A stretch of DNA of 64,000 nt from Cercis canadensis (lineage: Eukaryota > Streptophyta > Magnoliopsida > Fabales > Fabaceae): positions 505,005 through 569,004 of the forward strand of contig QAOA01003736.1 in assembly GCA_003255065.1 (NCBI GenBank), read 5' to 3'. The translations under genes and the position numbers were made by a program. Below are positions 48,712-62,232 of this stretch, one piece after another. Each line of letters opens with the position of its first letter. Positions within the stretch are counted from its first letter, which is position 1. The notes beneath the pieces are model-generated. The model was given only the letters and a program-made list of their open reading frames with translations, did no database searches and had not been told where the DNA came from.

Positions 48712-51131
48712 GGGCTTATATCACAACACAACTCATAGCATATTCCAACTTGAGCATTCTATAGGGAATCCTTATCACAATATGCTACAATATATCGTTT
48801 CATATATCTACTAGATCATAACCAGATCCTTGGAGCTTCATGGATGTTCTAATGCGCAACATCCATCAAAGCTAGTTCACCAGCTAAATGCTCTCTAGTC
48901 AGCACCAGTTTTGTTTTGGAATATGTAGTTGCAATAAACAAACTTAAAATTGCATTTCTCAGTTTCATTGCTTGTAACGTCTTCATTGCATTTCAAACGT
49001 AACAAAACTTGGGGAAAATATTTTGCACGTAAAGCATATCAGGCTTGAGTAACCTCCTCCATAGCTATTGAAAGAAACAACGTAGGGTGCCCCAGTACTA
49101 ATGGCTTAATTTCAGGCCAATCTTTTTCTTTCTTTCAATGACACAACTTGATTGTCTAACAAATTTAAAAGCTAGAGTAATAAAGGCAACATAAATAAAC
49201 ATCAAAACTCAAAAGATTATTCTCAATCCTGCATGTATCAAGTGGCATGAAATATTTTATTATCCCAAAAGCTATAATCAGATTCAACATCCACATCAGA
49301 TTTGCTATCTGATGGTTTCAGATAGCAAGGCAGGTATGGAACTTGGCGTTCCTATCTTACAGAAGGCAATGAAATCAGATGTCGGAGCAGAAAAAGCAAA
49401 ATGATCTATGAGGAAGGGAGAGCACCTTACTATGAATTCAAGAAAAATGAGTGAGCATACACATCATCTTTCTTCCAAGGCTAATGCTTTGAACTGATCT
49501 TTTATGTCCCCTCAATCAGATCGGAAGAAACTCAATTGAGAATTACAATCTTCAAACTTGAAAATAATCCAACTTCAAACACAAATCTTAAATCCAATAG
49601 GCGCTACAAATAACTAGTGTTTTCCCCTTAGTTACATCAAGGATATTGAAAAGTATTTCTCACTTATATACAAGATATACAGATGTTATGCTACGAAACA
49701 ATCACATCAATATCCATTTCACACAGGTTTACCCAATCCAAAAATCATTTGACAGATGCAACAGAATTAGGAATTTCCTTCGTCTTAATTGTAATTTTGG
49801 AGGTTAAAAAATGCAGCAGCTAAAGATCCAAAGACAGATAATTAGCTCCAATGAAAATTAAAGAAGATATGCATAGTTTTCCTGAACAGTTGGAGAGAAT
49901 CTTTTGAAACATTGTAATATGATTTGAACCAGCTTGGACAAGAAAATAGTTATAGAAATAACTTAGAATTCCTTTTCAGTTCTTGAGCGTACCAAACCAA
50001 CCTCAACTTTAGAAAATTAGAACTAACCCCGTTATATGTGGCTAACCAGCTTTTGCTTTTGGCAAAACATCCCCATAAGCATATAGAGAAATATGCAGAC
50101 AAACACCTTTATTACTTTCCCGGATATAACTTTGTATGGATATTAACATACAATAATTTAGCAAGGGCTCCACTTTTCACTCTCCTCCTCAGTACCAAGA
50201 TATGTGGATGCAACACCAAGCATATATTGTTGGAAAAACTGAAAAATTTCATGATACTCGCTGGTTTTGATACCATCTCATACTATAACATCCCAATAAA
50301 GGTGTAGACCGAACTACCAAAATTAATACTTGCATGAAGTTGCACCAGGCCTAAACTTTCTTGTAGTCGTACTTTGGTAGTTGCCACTACCACTTGGGCA
50401 ACTTTATAAACAATTTTTGTTTGACATGGATGATTCTTACATCACTCCTAAATTTTCTTATAGTCATACTTCAACATCTCCAACAACATTCTAACACAAA
50501 CGACTGGATAAAACCTGCTAAGTTCCAATGTTATCTGAAAGATATGGTCATATCACAAAATCTTACATAACAACAGGAAGTTCTATTTTTATTAAATTTC
50601 TATCAAATCATTGCTTCAGGAGGTTACTTCATTTTATTTTTATGGAAATGATGAACTACCAAACACCATACACTTTGAGTAGGCTTTGCCATTACAAGTT
50701 CTTAAATCATCTAATGAAACATAAATTTATGCTACTATCTAAAGCATCCAAAATGAGATGACACATGGCATGAACACAGGTAATCTGGAGCTAAGGCATC
50801 GGAACATTTCTTATATTTCTTATATGAGTAAATGTCGCCATCTAACTGACTAATCAACAAACTTTTGAAAACTGCTAACCATTCTTTTCCAAAGAGGAAG
50901 AGAGAATGCCTAAAATCTCTTTCAAAGTCCCATAAGATAAAGGAAAGATAAACTATGAAAGGAATAAAGGAAACCCCTGCATCAAATAGAACAATGTAAA
51001 GTATAATCAATATATAATTGGGAATCAGCATCATCGATTACTTGAAGAAAGTCACAATAATTGAATCACATTAAACTAACTGAAAAATTGATCTCGCTCA
51101 CCAAAATAGTTCACAAACATTTACAACAAAA
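48712..51131. other. Convergent intergenic region between GDSL copy 2 and plastid EF-Tu
   Basis: Two 3' ends meet here. Only short frames without family features occur, and no repeat structure was recognised. Confidence 0.5.
48933..48938 (+). terminator. Candidate polyadenylation signal of GDSL copy 2
   Basis: AATAAA about 220 bp after the stop codon. Confidence 0.35.
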
Positions 51132-52625
51132 TTATTCAATGATGGACTGGATGACACCAGCTCCGACTGTCTTCCCACCTTCTCTAATTGCAAATCTCAT
51201 GCCCTGCTCACAAGCTACTGGGAAAATTAATTCAACGACCATCTTCACACGGTCTCCAGGCATAACCATCTTAGATTCTTCATCCTTATCATTCATAATT
51301 TGGGAAACCTTCCCAGTAACATCAGTGGTCCTCATGTAGAATTGAGGCCTGTATCCAGCAAAGAATGGCGAATGCCTTCCTCCTTCTTCCTTTTTCAGCA
51401 CATATACAATAGCAACAAACTTGGTATGTGGTGTAATGGTGCCAGGTTTGGCAATAACCATTCCTCTTTGAATATCTGTTTTCTGAATACCTCTAAGCAA
51501 AACCCCTACATTATCACCAGCAAGCGCCTCATCAAGTGTCTTCTGAAACATTTCAACCCCAGTAACCGTTGTATTCCGGGTTTCCCTAAGACCCACTACA
51601 TCCACAGTGTCCCCAACCTTAACTTTGCCCCTCTCGACCCGTCCTGTTGCCACAGTACCACGACCAGTGATTGAAAACACATCTTCAACCGACATGAGGA
51701 ACGGTAAATCAGTTTGTCGCTGTGGAATTGGTATATAACTATCCACGGCATCCATCAATTCATAAATTTTATCCACCCACTGATTCTCTCCTCTCTTGAT
51801 TTTCGGGTTGGCCATCAATGCCTCTAAAGCCAATAATGCAGAACCTGAAACTATAGGCACATCATCACCTGGAAATTCATACAAAGTCAAAAGCTCTCGG
51901 ACTTCCAACTCCACCAGCTGAAGGAGCTCTTCATCATCAACCTGATCCTGCTTGTTCAAGAAAACCACCATATTGGGCACACCAACTTGTTTCGCCAACA
52001 AAACGTGCTCTTTCGTTTGAGGCATAGGCCCATCGGCACCTGAAACTACCAATATGGCACCGTCCATTTGCGCCGCACCCGTGATCATATTCTTCACATA
52101 ATCAGCATGCCCTGGACAATCTACATGAGCATAGTGCCTGCTCTCAGTCTCATATTCAACCGTCGCAGTATTAATCGTGATCCCTCGGGCTCTTTCCTCT
52201 GGCGCTGCATCGATTTCATCGTACTTTTTTGGCGCGCTATTGCCCATAGAAGCCAAGGCCATGGTAAGAGCAGCCGTCAGAGTCGTCTTCCCATGGTCAA
52301 CGTGACCGATCGTGCCAATATTAACGTGAGGCTTCTTCCTCTCAAATTTTCCTCTGGCTGCTCGGACGGTGAAGGACCGCCGGCGAGAGGACGAATCGCC
52401 GGGCGCCGGAGAAAAAATGGAGTAGCGGAAGATGGGGGAATCATTGGCGATGAAAGTGGAGGACAAGACGGCTGAAAGTTTGGAAGGGAGGGTTTTGGGT
52501 TTAAAGTGAGGATTGTAGAGGAAGAGATGCGTAGAAGTAGATAGTGATGGTGAAGAAGATGGTGAAGGTTTGAGAAGGAGGTTTGAAGAAGAAGACGATG
52601 ATGGTGCTCCGATTATGGAGGCCAT
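51132..52625 (-). CDS. TUFA: Elongation factor Tu, chloroplast precursor (nuclear tufA)
   Basis: A single intronless frame of 497 residues with ATG at 52625 ([10 protein letters not shown]). The same frame is open upstream to 52760 but has no further ATG. The first ~88 residues are rich in Ser, Thr and Pro with few acids, as in plastid transit peptides, with mature protein starting near [11 protein letters not shown]. GTPase motifs: G1 GHVDHGKT (107-114), G2 RGITI, G3 DCPGH, G4 NKQD, G5 SGSAL. Domains 2 and 3 follow ([37 protein letters not shown]). NKQDQVDD is characteristic of the plastid form. The protein delivers aminoacyl-tRNA to plastid ribosomes. Nuclear location of the gene reflects the ancient transfer from the plastid genome. 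Confidence 0.97.
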   Translation of the reverse strand: MASIIGAPSSSSSSNLLLKPSPSSSPSLSTSTHLFLYNPHFKPKTLPSKLSAVLSSTFIANDSPIFRYSIFSPAPGDSSSRRRSFTVRAARGKFERKKPHVNIGTIGHVDHGKTTLTAALTMALASMGNSAPKKYDEIDAAPEERARGITINTATVEYETESRHYAHVDCPGHADYVKNMITGAAQMDGAILVVSGADGPMPQTKEHVLLAKQVGVPNMVVFLNKQDQVDDEELLQLVELEVRELLTLYEFPGDDVPIVSGSALLALEALMANPKIKRGENQWVDKIYELMDAVDSYIPIPQRQTDLPFLMSVEDVFSITGRGTVATGRVERGKVKVGDTVDVVGLRETRNTTVTGVEMFQKTLDEALAGDNVGVLLRGIQKTDIQRGMVIAKPGTITPHTKFVAIVYVLKKEEGGRHSPFFAGYRPQFYMRTTDVTGKVSQIMNDKDEESKMVMPGDRVKMVVELIFPVACEQGMRFAIREGGKTVGAGVIQSIIE

Positions 52626-53528
52626 GGGTTCGGGTCGGGTGGAAGTGAGACAGACACAGAGAGAGCTCTGTGAGTGAAGTGAAGGGCAGAGCAGCGGAGA
52701 TGTGACTAGGAAGGAATCAAGAATTTGAAAGGGACTCGGGATCGTATGGTATGGGTCCACTGTTTTTGTGAGCGTTTAATTTAATAGCGCATAAAACCAA
52801 AAAAAAAAATTAAAAAGAAAACAAAAATGCCGCTTTCTTCAGGTTTTTTATTTTCTCACTCACAAAAGTTCAAAATTGAGGCACATAATCTATCTTCTCT
52901 GTAACCACTTTGATTATTTTAATTTTAAAATTTAAAATTTTATTATTTGTACATTTTTATGATATTTATTAATCAAGATGTAATTATTAATTTTTACTAC
53001 CACTTGTGTACTAACTCTATTGCCTGATTAAAATGGGTAAAGTAAATGCAATTGTATTTCTAATCACTTTTCTATTTTTTATTGTTAAATATATTATTAT
53101 TATTCTTTTGCCCATTCTCATTATTTTAATGCTAAATTTTAAATACTTTTATTCTTTATAAATTTTTAAGGACTAAAGTGTTAATTTTAAAAGACAAAAA
53201 AAAAATAGTTTACTCAATTTTTATAATACTTATTAATTAAGACTTAATTGTTAATAAGAAATTGATTCCCAAACCTCAAATTTTTATAACTTCTCACATT
53301 AAAGGGCTTAGGTCATTCAAAAAAATAGCTATGAGTGGATTTAGTTAAAAGTGTAATGCCTAAATTAAATTAGGGCATATGGTGATAAAAGAAATAGTGA
53401 AAAAAATTAGTGCATATAAGATATTGTTAATCCCCATTTCCAGGTTATGGGCTTGGGAGTGAGCCATCTTCCTTAAACTTTTTCCTTATATAGCTTAAAT
53501 GGGCCAATCAGTCCAACGAAAAAAAAAA

Positions 53529-54061
53529 AGTTTAAATGTATTGTAGGTCCTTATAGTTTGGAAGAATTTTGAATCCAATTCTTATAGTTTTTTTTTTCTT
53601 TTTTTGGTGTTCTTATAGTTTGAATTTTTTTAAATTGGGTCACTGTCATTACTCCAGATTATAACTCCATCAGTTTAGTGCTAGCATGACAAACAATTTC
53701 TTCATATAGCAATAGATGAAGCTTACGTAGTGCCAAAGTGACACACAAATTACCATCTATCAAATGCACATGCAAAGCCTGTGGCTCAATTTTTCCCAAA
53801 TTTATAAAAATTAGGGTGAGGAGTGATACATAGAACCTAATTTTTGTGCCATTTTGGCTCGAGGTTAGCTTCTTTTATTGCCACATAGACAAACCATTTG
53901 TCATGTGTGCATTAAACTGATGGAGTTATAACTAGAGATGATGACAAAGACCCAATTAAAAAAATTTTAAACTATAAGGACCCAAAAAGAGTAAAAAAAA
54001 AACTATAGGGACTTGATTCAAAATTCATCTAAACTATAGGGATCTGTAGTACATTTAAACT
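53529..54061. repeat. Foldback (MITE-like) element, about 530 bp
   Basis: The left end AGTTTAAATGTATTGTAGGTCC pairs with the right end, whose reverse complement reads AGTTTAAATGTACTACAGATCC. Pairing continues through TTATAGTTT and CTCCATCAGTTTA blocks. Flanks are A-rich and an 8-of-9 match (A-run against AAAAAGAAA) could be a decayed Mutator-type target duplication. No protein is encoded. Confidence 0.7.
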
Positions 54062-54102
54062 AAAAAGAAAAATGCAACAATCATGTGAATTAAATGGACC
54101 AA

Positions 54103-54785
54103 TTGAGTTAATCTGCTCAATGTTTTAAAACTTTAAAATGATCGGGCGGTTTGACTGGTCCAACCGATGCTCAGTCTAGATTCCAATTCGGTTAAGGGGT
54201 CAAATCCTTAGAGTGGTCAAACTGATGAAAACCGGTTAAATTAGTGAACCGGTCCAATTTTACATAAACAAACGATTTCTATTTATCAAAAGGTTTTGAA
54301 CCCACTTCCTTTAGAGGCAAGAGACTTCTACCACCAAATCAATACATCTTTTGTGAATAAATTTACATTATAATTTACTTATTCTCATTTAGATTGCATA
54401 ATAGATAAATATTAGTCATAAAAAGATTCAAACATTCATTCCANTTGAGTTAATCTGCTCAATGTTTTAAAACTTTAAAATGATCGGGCGGTTTGACTGG
54501 TCCAACCGATGGCCAGTCTAGATTCCAATTCGGTTAAGGGGTCAAATCCTTAGAGTGGTCAAACTGATGAAAACCGGTTAAACTAGTGAACCGGTCCAAT
54601 TTTACATAAACAAACGATTTCTATTTATCAAAAGGTTTTGAACCCACTTCCTTTAGAGGCAAGAGACTTCTACCACCAAATCAATACATCTTTTGTGAAT
54701 AAATTTACATTATAATTTACTTATTCTCATTTAGATTGCATAATAGATAAATATTAGTCATAAAAAGATTCAAACATTCATTCCA
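54103..54785. repeat. Direct 341-bp duplication across a one-base gap (n at 54444)
   Basis: Positions 54103-54443 recur at 54445-54785 with a few substitutions (GATGCTCAGT against GATGGCCAGT; TTAAATTAG against TTAAACTAG). As at the other n positions, both copies abut the gap, consistent with two alleles placed in tandem. Confidence 0.8.
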
Positions 54786-55494
54786 AGAAAAAAGAAAATA
54801 CAATTGTCACTAGGCCAACTTTAATTTTATTACTAAATTTGTATAAAAATATACTTATTATAACTTAAGTAATACAATAAGCACATTAAATATTATATTT
54901 ATATAAAAATTATATTTATAACATCATCAGTCTAACCATTTGACCAAACCAGTGCTCATCTTCAAAAACAATTTGCTCAATGATCCAATTTTTAAAACAT
55001 TGAACCCACTGAACCTGCCAATTACAATGTATTTTTTTTCTCTTATCTATGTAATTTTCAAATTTAATCAAAATCAGTTTAATTAATCATTAGTAAAACA
55101 AAAATTGTTTAATTAATAAATAATTTTTTATTTTTAAATTAACCATCCAACCTAGTGGATAATCACACCTTGAACTAAATTTGAATTGCTTCAGACATTT
55201 TTATTTTTGGCTAATCACACCCATTAGACAGATCTTATTTTATCTTTCCTTCGCTAATCCACTCATACTTTCTATATAGGTTAGCTTCCTGCAGCTATGG
55301 ATACAAGTCTACAATCTACCTTAGTTGTGTGGAAGACCTTGAACTAAACAAACTAGAACACAGCGGCGTGCGGTGCGAGTTGTGGAAACTGCTCTTTGTA
55401 ACATTAAATTAGAGTGTCAGTGTCATTACAACATAACAAAACCAATAGATAGAGCTATTACACAACCGGCTCAGAATGCAATTGGCCAATATAT

Positions 55495-58400
55495 TTATTG
55501 GCGATGTCCTTCTGGTAAAGGAACCACTTTGTGGAAAGGCACTGTCCTTTGAGGTAAAGATCCATCTTCCTCGTCATCATCAAATTCCAGCAAATAACTG
55601 CCCAATCACCTCAGAAAGTGAATTACCATAACACAGTGGCAAACTTAGCAGTAGAACTAGAAGCACAAGTAAGATTAAGGCACTAAGAATCCAAAGGACA
55701 GCTCTGTACTTTTGTCCCTTCTGTGTGTGCTTGTGTCTCCAATGAACTGAGAATCAACAGAACTTCTATGAATCGTGTGCTTACAGTTTCTGTCACTGTT
55801 GATATATTATTCAACTTCAACAGGACAGCTGTGTACTAGATACTATATTAATCACCAATCCATCGTGATACAGTAAAAACAGAAGGAAAATTAACACTTT
55901 ACCCAAGCGCCATATAACCTAAGTTCACTTTGGATGTGATTAAAACGTAAAAATCTCGCTTTTTCCATGATTTTGTAGACTTGCCATTAAAAATGTTCTG
56001 ACTATTCTTGATTAGTGCACATATGTTAAGTTCGCCTAAACAACAACACACCACCCACCCCCTCTCTTTGCTTTTCTAACAACAGCAAAGAAAAGATAGA
56101 TTCTAGAGACATACTAATATAATACTTACTCATCTGTCTTCCTCTGCACATTTGCGAAATGATGGACGTTACCCCAGAACATGAACAGCATTACTAGTGG
56201 TTAGTTCCATGTCAAAGTCACCAAAGATCTCAATAGAGAGGACTAAAAGACCACAGAATATAAAATTTTGAGGGAAAACCAAAAAATAATTTCAGTATAC
56301 CAATGGAATCATAGAATTATCACCTTGCGATGGACATTGACAACGGTTGCTTTATAAAGTGCAGTAGTTCCTGGATAGACTGCCAAAACATGTCTTCCAG
56401 TAGGGAAATCTGGAACACTAGAAGGATCATTCCTCTTGGGGAAGGGAATAATATGTGACATAGGAAGCTTGTATTTTCTGAATGCAGCAAAAACAACAAA
56501 TAACAATTAGTACACACCATTCAAATGCAGTAATCCCCCACATCTGACTTATTAGGTAAATGTGTAACTCAAAATAAAAGGATGAAATATATAAGATTGA
56601 AAAGAGTACACAGACATGCATACGCACACAAACAGACACACACACATAAGCACCACATCTCCTCTGAGATAAACTATATTGAACGATCAAACCATTAATT
56701 TGAAATAAATTATTTATTCAGCAAATACCAAGACAAAGCTCTTATTCATATAGGCATCCCTGGCCATGGATCAATGTTGACCGTAAAAAGAATGTTATAA
56801 AGGAGCATTGGTAGCACCTAGAAGAAAGAATAAAAAATGAAAAACAAGGAGGACTGGATAAATACTTTAAACATTAGATTAGTCGTTTCCAGACTTGCTG
56901 TTCTCATCAAGTAAGCAAGTTAGATACTGGCTAATCTTATAATGTATAAATGGATATTATTTGTACAGGTCTTAGTCTAGACTAATAGTGGAGTGACAAT
57001 AATTAAAATTATTCCCAAAGGAATAGTTCACAACCCTGTTGAAGAAGACATCATGTAAAATAAACTCCCATGAAAGTTTAAAAAGCATTGCAGGCAAGGT
57101 GAGTATCATAGCATGAATACACCAAATCATCAAACAAAATACCTTTGGCCACCTCCCTCTTCATCATCACCTGGTTCCTCATCTAATACTTCAAATCTGC
57201 AAAATAGTATCATAAAGAATAAAGAAAATTAAGTGGAGCTAAAAGCTTCAATGAGTCTTCCATAGTTTACCAGAACACTAAAATATTTACAAGAAAACAT
57301 AATTGCACTTATTATCATCTGTGTATTACATGAAGAAATCATACACATCATTGATGGTGCCTTTTACTTTTCTTTTTTATTCCATATAGCAGATTTAATA
57401 ATTATTACATGAATATGGATAAAAATATAAGGTTTCTCTTTAAATCCAATCCACAGAACTACATTTAGCATGTAAATATATTATTCTAGTACTACCAATA
57501 GAGTGTGTTTTCATAAAGTTATAAACCAGAGCTGCAAACCAAGCTTGTTATTATGAAAGATGGATAGGCATAACATATACTTATTAAGGTTCTTGACTAG
57601 TGACCATATGCAATAATAACTTACAAGCCTCAAGGCATCAATGTCATAAGCTTTTGGCATACGACATACATCAGCACAAAATAAATGCAGCTCCATCAAT
57701 CATCAAGATAATGAATGTGAATAGATTTTTTTACTAGGTAGAAAATGATACTTGAACCTTCATTTACAGGAAGTAAACTTACTCTTTTGTTTCCTTGTCA
57801 AAATGCATCACTTTTACAACAAACCATTCATCCTTATCAGCATCATCTGGTGTGACCCTAGCTGCTACCTACAAACAAATTAACTCAATAAAATAGTGCT
57901 CAAGAGCACAAAAAAAAAAATATTCATAATATACGACAAAGCAATCAAAATGCTAATAGCTTATTAATGATTGATATACATTAAACTTCAAGGCAAATGC
58001 ATACCTGTTCACCTTTAAGACTAGCACAAGTCTCAAGTTGATTTCGCAAGCCAGGTGATAGCCTTGAAATATCTGATTCAGTCTTCATTCGTTTCCTTTT
58101 CTGTTCATTACCTTCTGTAACACAAATAGCGTTAGCTAGACATGGTAAAAATTGTCATGTTATTGGAAATGAGTCATGATAAACTTAGTAACTTCAACAA
58201 ATTTCATCAACCATTTCCACATATTTCTATCGATTTTGATGCTCATGTTTTTATAGCTTGATATAATCAACTTAATTTTGTAAATAATCATTACCACATT
58301 GTTGGGCAGCAATGCATCACCATGGATTAGCTGGGTTAACAACAGGATGCAAGAGCGCTCCTGTTAAAAGTTATAAGTTCATATGCCCAACATTTGGTTC

Positions 58401-60468
58401 CAATCAAACGTACATAGTAATGGCTTGCTTAATATAAAATTTAATTTGTACTTAAAATAACACACTCAGCTGCACAGTCTTCCAACATATCAATGGAAAT
58501 ATATCTCATATATGTTATCATGCACAACCTCCCTCCCCTCTTTTTCTCCTTCGTCATGTTGTTGGACTATACATGATAGACCAAAATTGTAGCAGAGATG
58601 CCAACTATATTGATGAGTATCCAAAGCAGTGGACTTTACCTTTTCCTGGAAAAGAAAAGAAAGAAAAAAAAAAAATCTCAAATAACCAGAAAATTGCAGA
58701 GTCTCCCAACAAATCAACCATGCAGTTGTCACATAGATGGTCAAGCTTTCATTTGCTTTCTATTTCTATTTTTTTTTTTTCCTTTTGAAAAAGATAAAGT
58801 TTAATGCTTTGAATACTTGACAATTTTGGTCAGCTGTGCCTAGTCCATCTGGTTGGGATATTTGCAATAGTGATTCGTGATTTCATGAATGAAATGACAA
58901 GCACTAATTTTTCATGAAAGAACAACTTCAATTGTAACAATTTTGAGACAAACCTATTCTTCTTCGTGGTTGCCCTGGTGGTCCAGGAGGCAGTAGAGCG
59001 TCAAGTTGAGTTAATAATAAATTGGAAATACTGCAACCAATAGAGTATTAACCATATTAGGTATAGAGTGTCCATTACTCTAATGGTAATTGTAAAGGGG
59101 AGAAAATATACATACCTTACTTCACTTTCTGAAAGCTCTTTTGCATGAGTATACAGTAATTTTAGCCTCGATAATGAGTTATCCCCAGGCTTCTCAACCA
59201 CCTCGGGAGCTGCATTGATATGAGAAGGAAATATCAACAACTAGCTACTAAGACAGAAAGAGAGACTAAAAGAATAACGAAATATGAGATCTTTATGAAC
59301 CAAATATGGAGACAATTAGATGCTAGTAATAAGCATGGACAAGTGAGTATCTCACAACAAATAATAGCAAATTTAACTTCAAGATGCTTAAGTGTGTTGA
59401 GCTGCTGTTTATAGCAATGGTAGGTCTGTCAGAAGCAAGGCTAAATTTATACTATGCAAGTATCATGGCATCATCTTCTTTTTTGCAAATAAAAAGATTG
59501 ATGAGATAGCCTATATCCACAAAGATTTGCAGCACAAGTTGGAAAGATGACAATGTGGGATTGCCAGTGAAATGATGATATCATATCAAGTAGAGACATA
59601 ATGTACTACTGATTGGCTTTATATTTAATGATATCAATATTAACCTGAGTGATAATCAAAATCCTCAAGCAAGTGAACATAAAATGATAAAGTTATAATT
59701 TATAAAAGAGAAACTTTCTTCCTGCTAGTAAGGCATGCCTTTCCTCAGTTATTCAACCGAGAAAAAATGAACTGCTGTACTTATAATGGAAACAAAGACC
59801 ATTCAAAAACACCAAACTCTAATCCGTCTAAAGCTATCCACTTTCATATACTAAATACATGTTGTCATTTGAAATTTGAATATGCGAGTCTATTATCAGT
59901 AATCTGCATATGCAAATAAATTTTATTTCTGGACACACCCCAGCAAAATCCTAAAAACTGAAACCTTTTCTGAGAACTGAAAAGTCAAAACTTGCCAACT
60001 TTCTGACTTGTAAGCCATCCAAGTATCAGTTCCAAACTGGAAGTGATGGATGATTATCTTAAAAACATAACTACGTCAGCCTATATGTTTGAAATTAACC
60101 CAGCAAGTATACCTCAAATTTAAGCTTATTCCAACCAAGCACAGCTCAAAAAGAATATTAAAAAAGGAAAAAACAATATTTCAGTACTTCCAAAAAATCC
60201 AAACGACTATGATCACATTAATGCGCCAAAAAGGTAACAAATAATTCCAGCATTCAAAAAACCCAACAACAACAACAAAATCCAACTTTTTCAAGGTACA
60301 CAAAGATCAAAATGGACCATCCAAAAAATGTCGTTAGTACAGAAACTCACTTGCTTGAAGCCTCTTGTGCATCTTGTTGATCTCGTTGAGCACGTCTTCT
60401 TGCTCTTTCCTTAACCGATCGAGCTCCTTAGAGTTGTCCAGGATGCCGGCAAAGTCCGGTGACGACAT
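55495..60468 (-). CDS. SGF29: SAGA-associated factor 29 (SGF29) homologue
   Basis: Nine exons: 60468-60351, 59209-59116, 59030-58954, 58114-58005, 57868-57783, 57196-57143, 56477-56324, 56143-56130, 55597-55495, giving 269 residues. The N-terminal part (ELDRLRKEQEDVLNEINKMH) is a likely coiled coil, followed by PPGPPGQPRRR and a basic patch (EQKRKRMK). The C-terminal half is the SGF29 tandem Tudor domain: GEQVAARV, EWFVVKVMHFD, FPTGRHVLAVYPGTTALYKA, TVVNVHRKRKTDDYLLEFDDD and PQRTVPFHKVVPLPEG. In other eukaryotes this domain binds histone H3 trimethylated at Lys4 and brings the SAGA acetyltransferase complex to chromatin. The 14-bp exon 56143-56130 is needed to keep frame. Length equals the Arabidopsis SGF29 proteins as I remember them. 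Confidence 0.92.
56130..56143 (-). other. 14-bp microexon of SGF29
   Basis: AGGAAGACAGATGA lies between an AG acceptor and the donor GTAAGT. It encodes RKTD plus two bases of the next Asp codon. Without it exon 7 joins exon 9 out of frame, and with it the Tudor strand RKTDDYLLEFDD is complete. Confidence 0.85.
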
Positions 60469-61670
60469 CGTTTACCGTAAAATCAACGGCTGTTCGAGAA
60501 TCGAAGTTCGATTCTGCGTATAATTCTAGTTCGATTTTTGGTGCGAACGTTGAATCATCCCAGTTGGAATTAGACCAAAAAAATTGGGATATTTTCCTTT
60601 TCTGTTTTGTTCGCACCGCACTTCAACTGAGAAAGATTTCAGCTCTTAAATTAAATCTGGACATAAATGAAAAAGAGAAGGAAAGAAAACGGGGTTCGAA
60701 TATTTTTATTAATGAAGAAAATGGTAAAGTGACGTCGTTCTCGATGCGGTTAGCCGGTGGTTAGTGGTAACCTCGATACGGAAGTTGTTGGCCTTCGAAG
60801 TATGAAAAATCTTTTCTTTTTTAACTCAAAAAAAAATTGTGGATAAAATGTTCTGTCGTACCACGTGGGAAAATATAAGTGGAGCTCACACATTGTAATC
60901 GTATCAACCATAGTTTCATTACCACGTGCCACATCCTAATCTGTTTGTACCGTTGATAATGAGTGTCCCACAAAACTAAAAACCGAAATAACATCTGTGA
61001 GTACAAATTCACATTCTACTAGCATTATCACCGTTAAAATATTTTTTTTAACTCAGAAATTAGGTTATAATTCAAATTTTTAGATAGAGCTAAAATTTTT
61101 AAACTTGAGTTTTCTGTTTTAAGAGTCTCATTGTTGAAGCATGGATAACTATAATTTTATATAAAAAATATTTTAAGACTCTCATTTTATTAATGAGAGA
61201 TTGAGAGGTCTCGAACATAAAACTTTATTTTTATGAAAATAATATTGTGACTGATTAATTTACAGTGTAATTAGCTCATCGAAAAAATATTCTATTGGCA
61301 TAGAAATACACCATTATTTTAAATTTTGGAGCATAAATTTTAATAGTTTATATATAGGAAAATTTGAAAGGAAAACACACATACATAATTGGTTGACTGC
61401 TTTTATTTTTCTTTTGTCCGGTGACTACTTTTGCATTAATTAATAAATTAATAATATATACACAAATAATTTTAAATATTTTCAAAAATTACATGGTGTT
61501 GCAAAGTTTAAATATAAAATAAATTTACTTACTTTTTGTTCCTATTGATCTTAAATTTTGTCACATATAGTTGTCAATTGTTTTTAAATAAAAGGATTTA
61601 ATTTTGAGCTAGTGTATAAGATGGTATAAAATTATTTTACAATATCACTTAATCGCATAGTGTCATAGGT
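60469..61670. other. SGF29 upstream region
   Basis: The first 200-300 bases are likely leader and promoter. The rest is AT-rich without recognised features. Confidence 0.45.
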
Positions 61671-62232
61671 TTATTGACTTGAATATTATAATTTGACAAC
61701 AAATTTACTCAATTATTACACTTTTTATCTTAATTATCTAAATATTACAGTTTTAAAAAAATTAAAAACTAAAAAAAAATTGTGGCAAAGTGGGGCCCAC
61801 CAGACATGCTAGTTGCCAGCTAGCATGTCCCCATCGGACATGCCAATTGGCAATTGGCGTGTCTCACAGGTTTTGGTCTAAAGTGGAAGAAAAAGACCCA
61901 AAAGTGATTTTAACTTCACATGATACGTGTCAATTGTTTGATGGAAGTAGTGAACGAGCCCAATTTATGTTACATCTAAAGGGAAAAAGAAAGTTTGGAT
62001 ACCTGTTGAAACNGAAAGTTTGGATACTTGTTGAGACATGCCCGCTACTAGCTAGGCGTGTCTAGTGGAGATACGCCAGTGGGCAACTGACGTGTCCGGT
62101 GAACCCCATTTCACTATATTTTTTTTTTAGTTTTTAAGTTTTTTAAAATTGTAATATAATATTTAGGTAATTAAATTAAAAAATATAATAATTGTATAAA
62201 TTTGTTATCAAATTGTATTATTCAAGTCAATG
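61671..62232. repeat. Foldback element, about 560 bp, with a single n inside
   Basis: The left arm (TTATTGACTTGAAT ... ACTAAAAAAAAATTG ... GTGGGGCCCACC) matches the reverse complement of the right arm (TTTTTTTTTAGTTTTTAAG ... ATTCAAGTCAATGA). The core has alternating CATGCC/GGCGTGTC motifs, including CCAATTGGCAATTGG. The n at 62013 is flanked by a 24-bp near duplicate (GAAAGTTTGGATAC...). The core motif CCCACC(A/A)(G/A)ACATG resembles the element at 44682. Confidence 0.65.

Larger units (their letters stand above)
52626..55494. other. Intergenic between EF-Tu and SGF29
   Basis: This holds the EF-Tu promoter, one foldback element and one contig-join duplication (both listed). The rest is AT-rich without genes. 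Confidence 0.5.

Noticed and set aside
52626..52760. N-terminal extension of the EF-Tu frame
   Set aside because: The frame is open but begins only at a GTG and has no ATG before 52625; it is more likely 5' leader.
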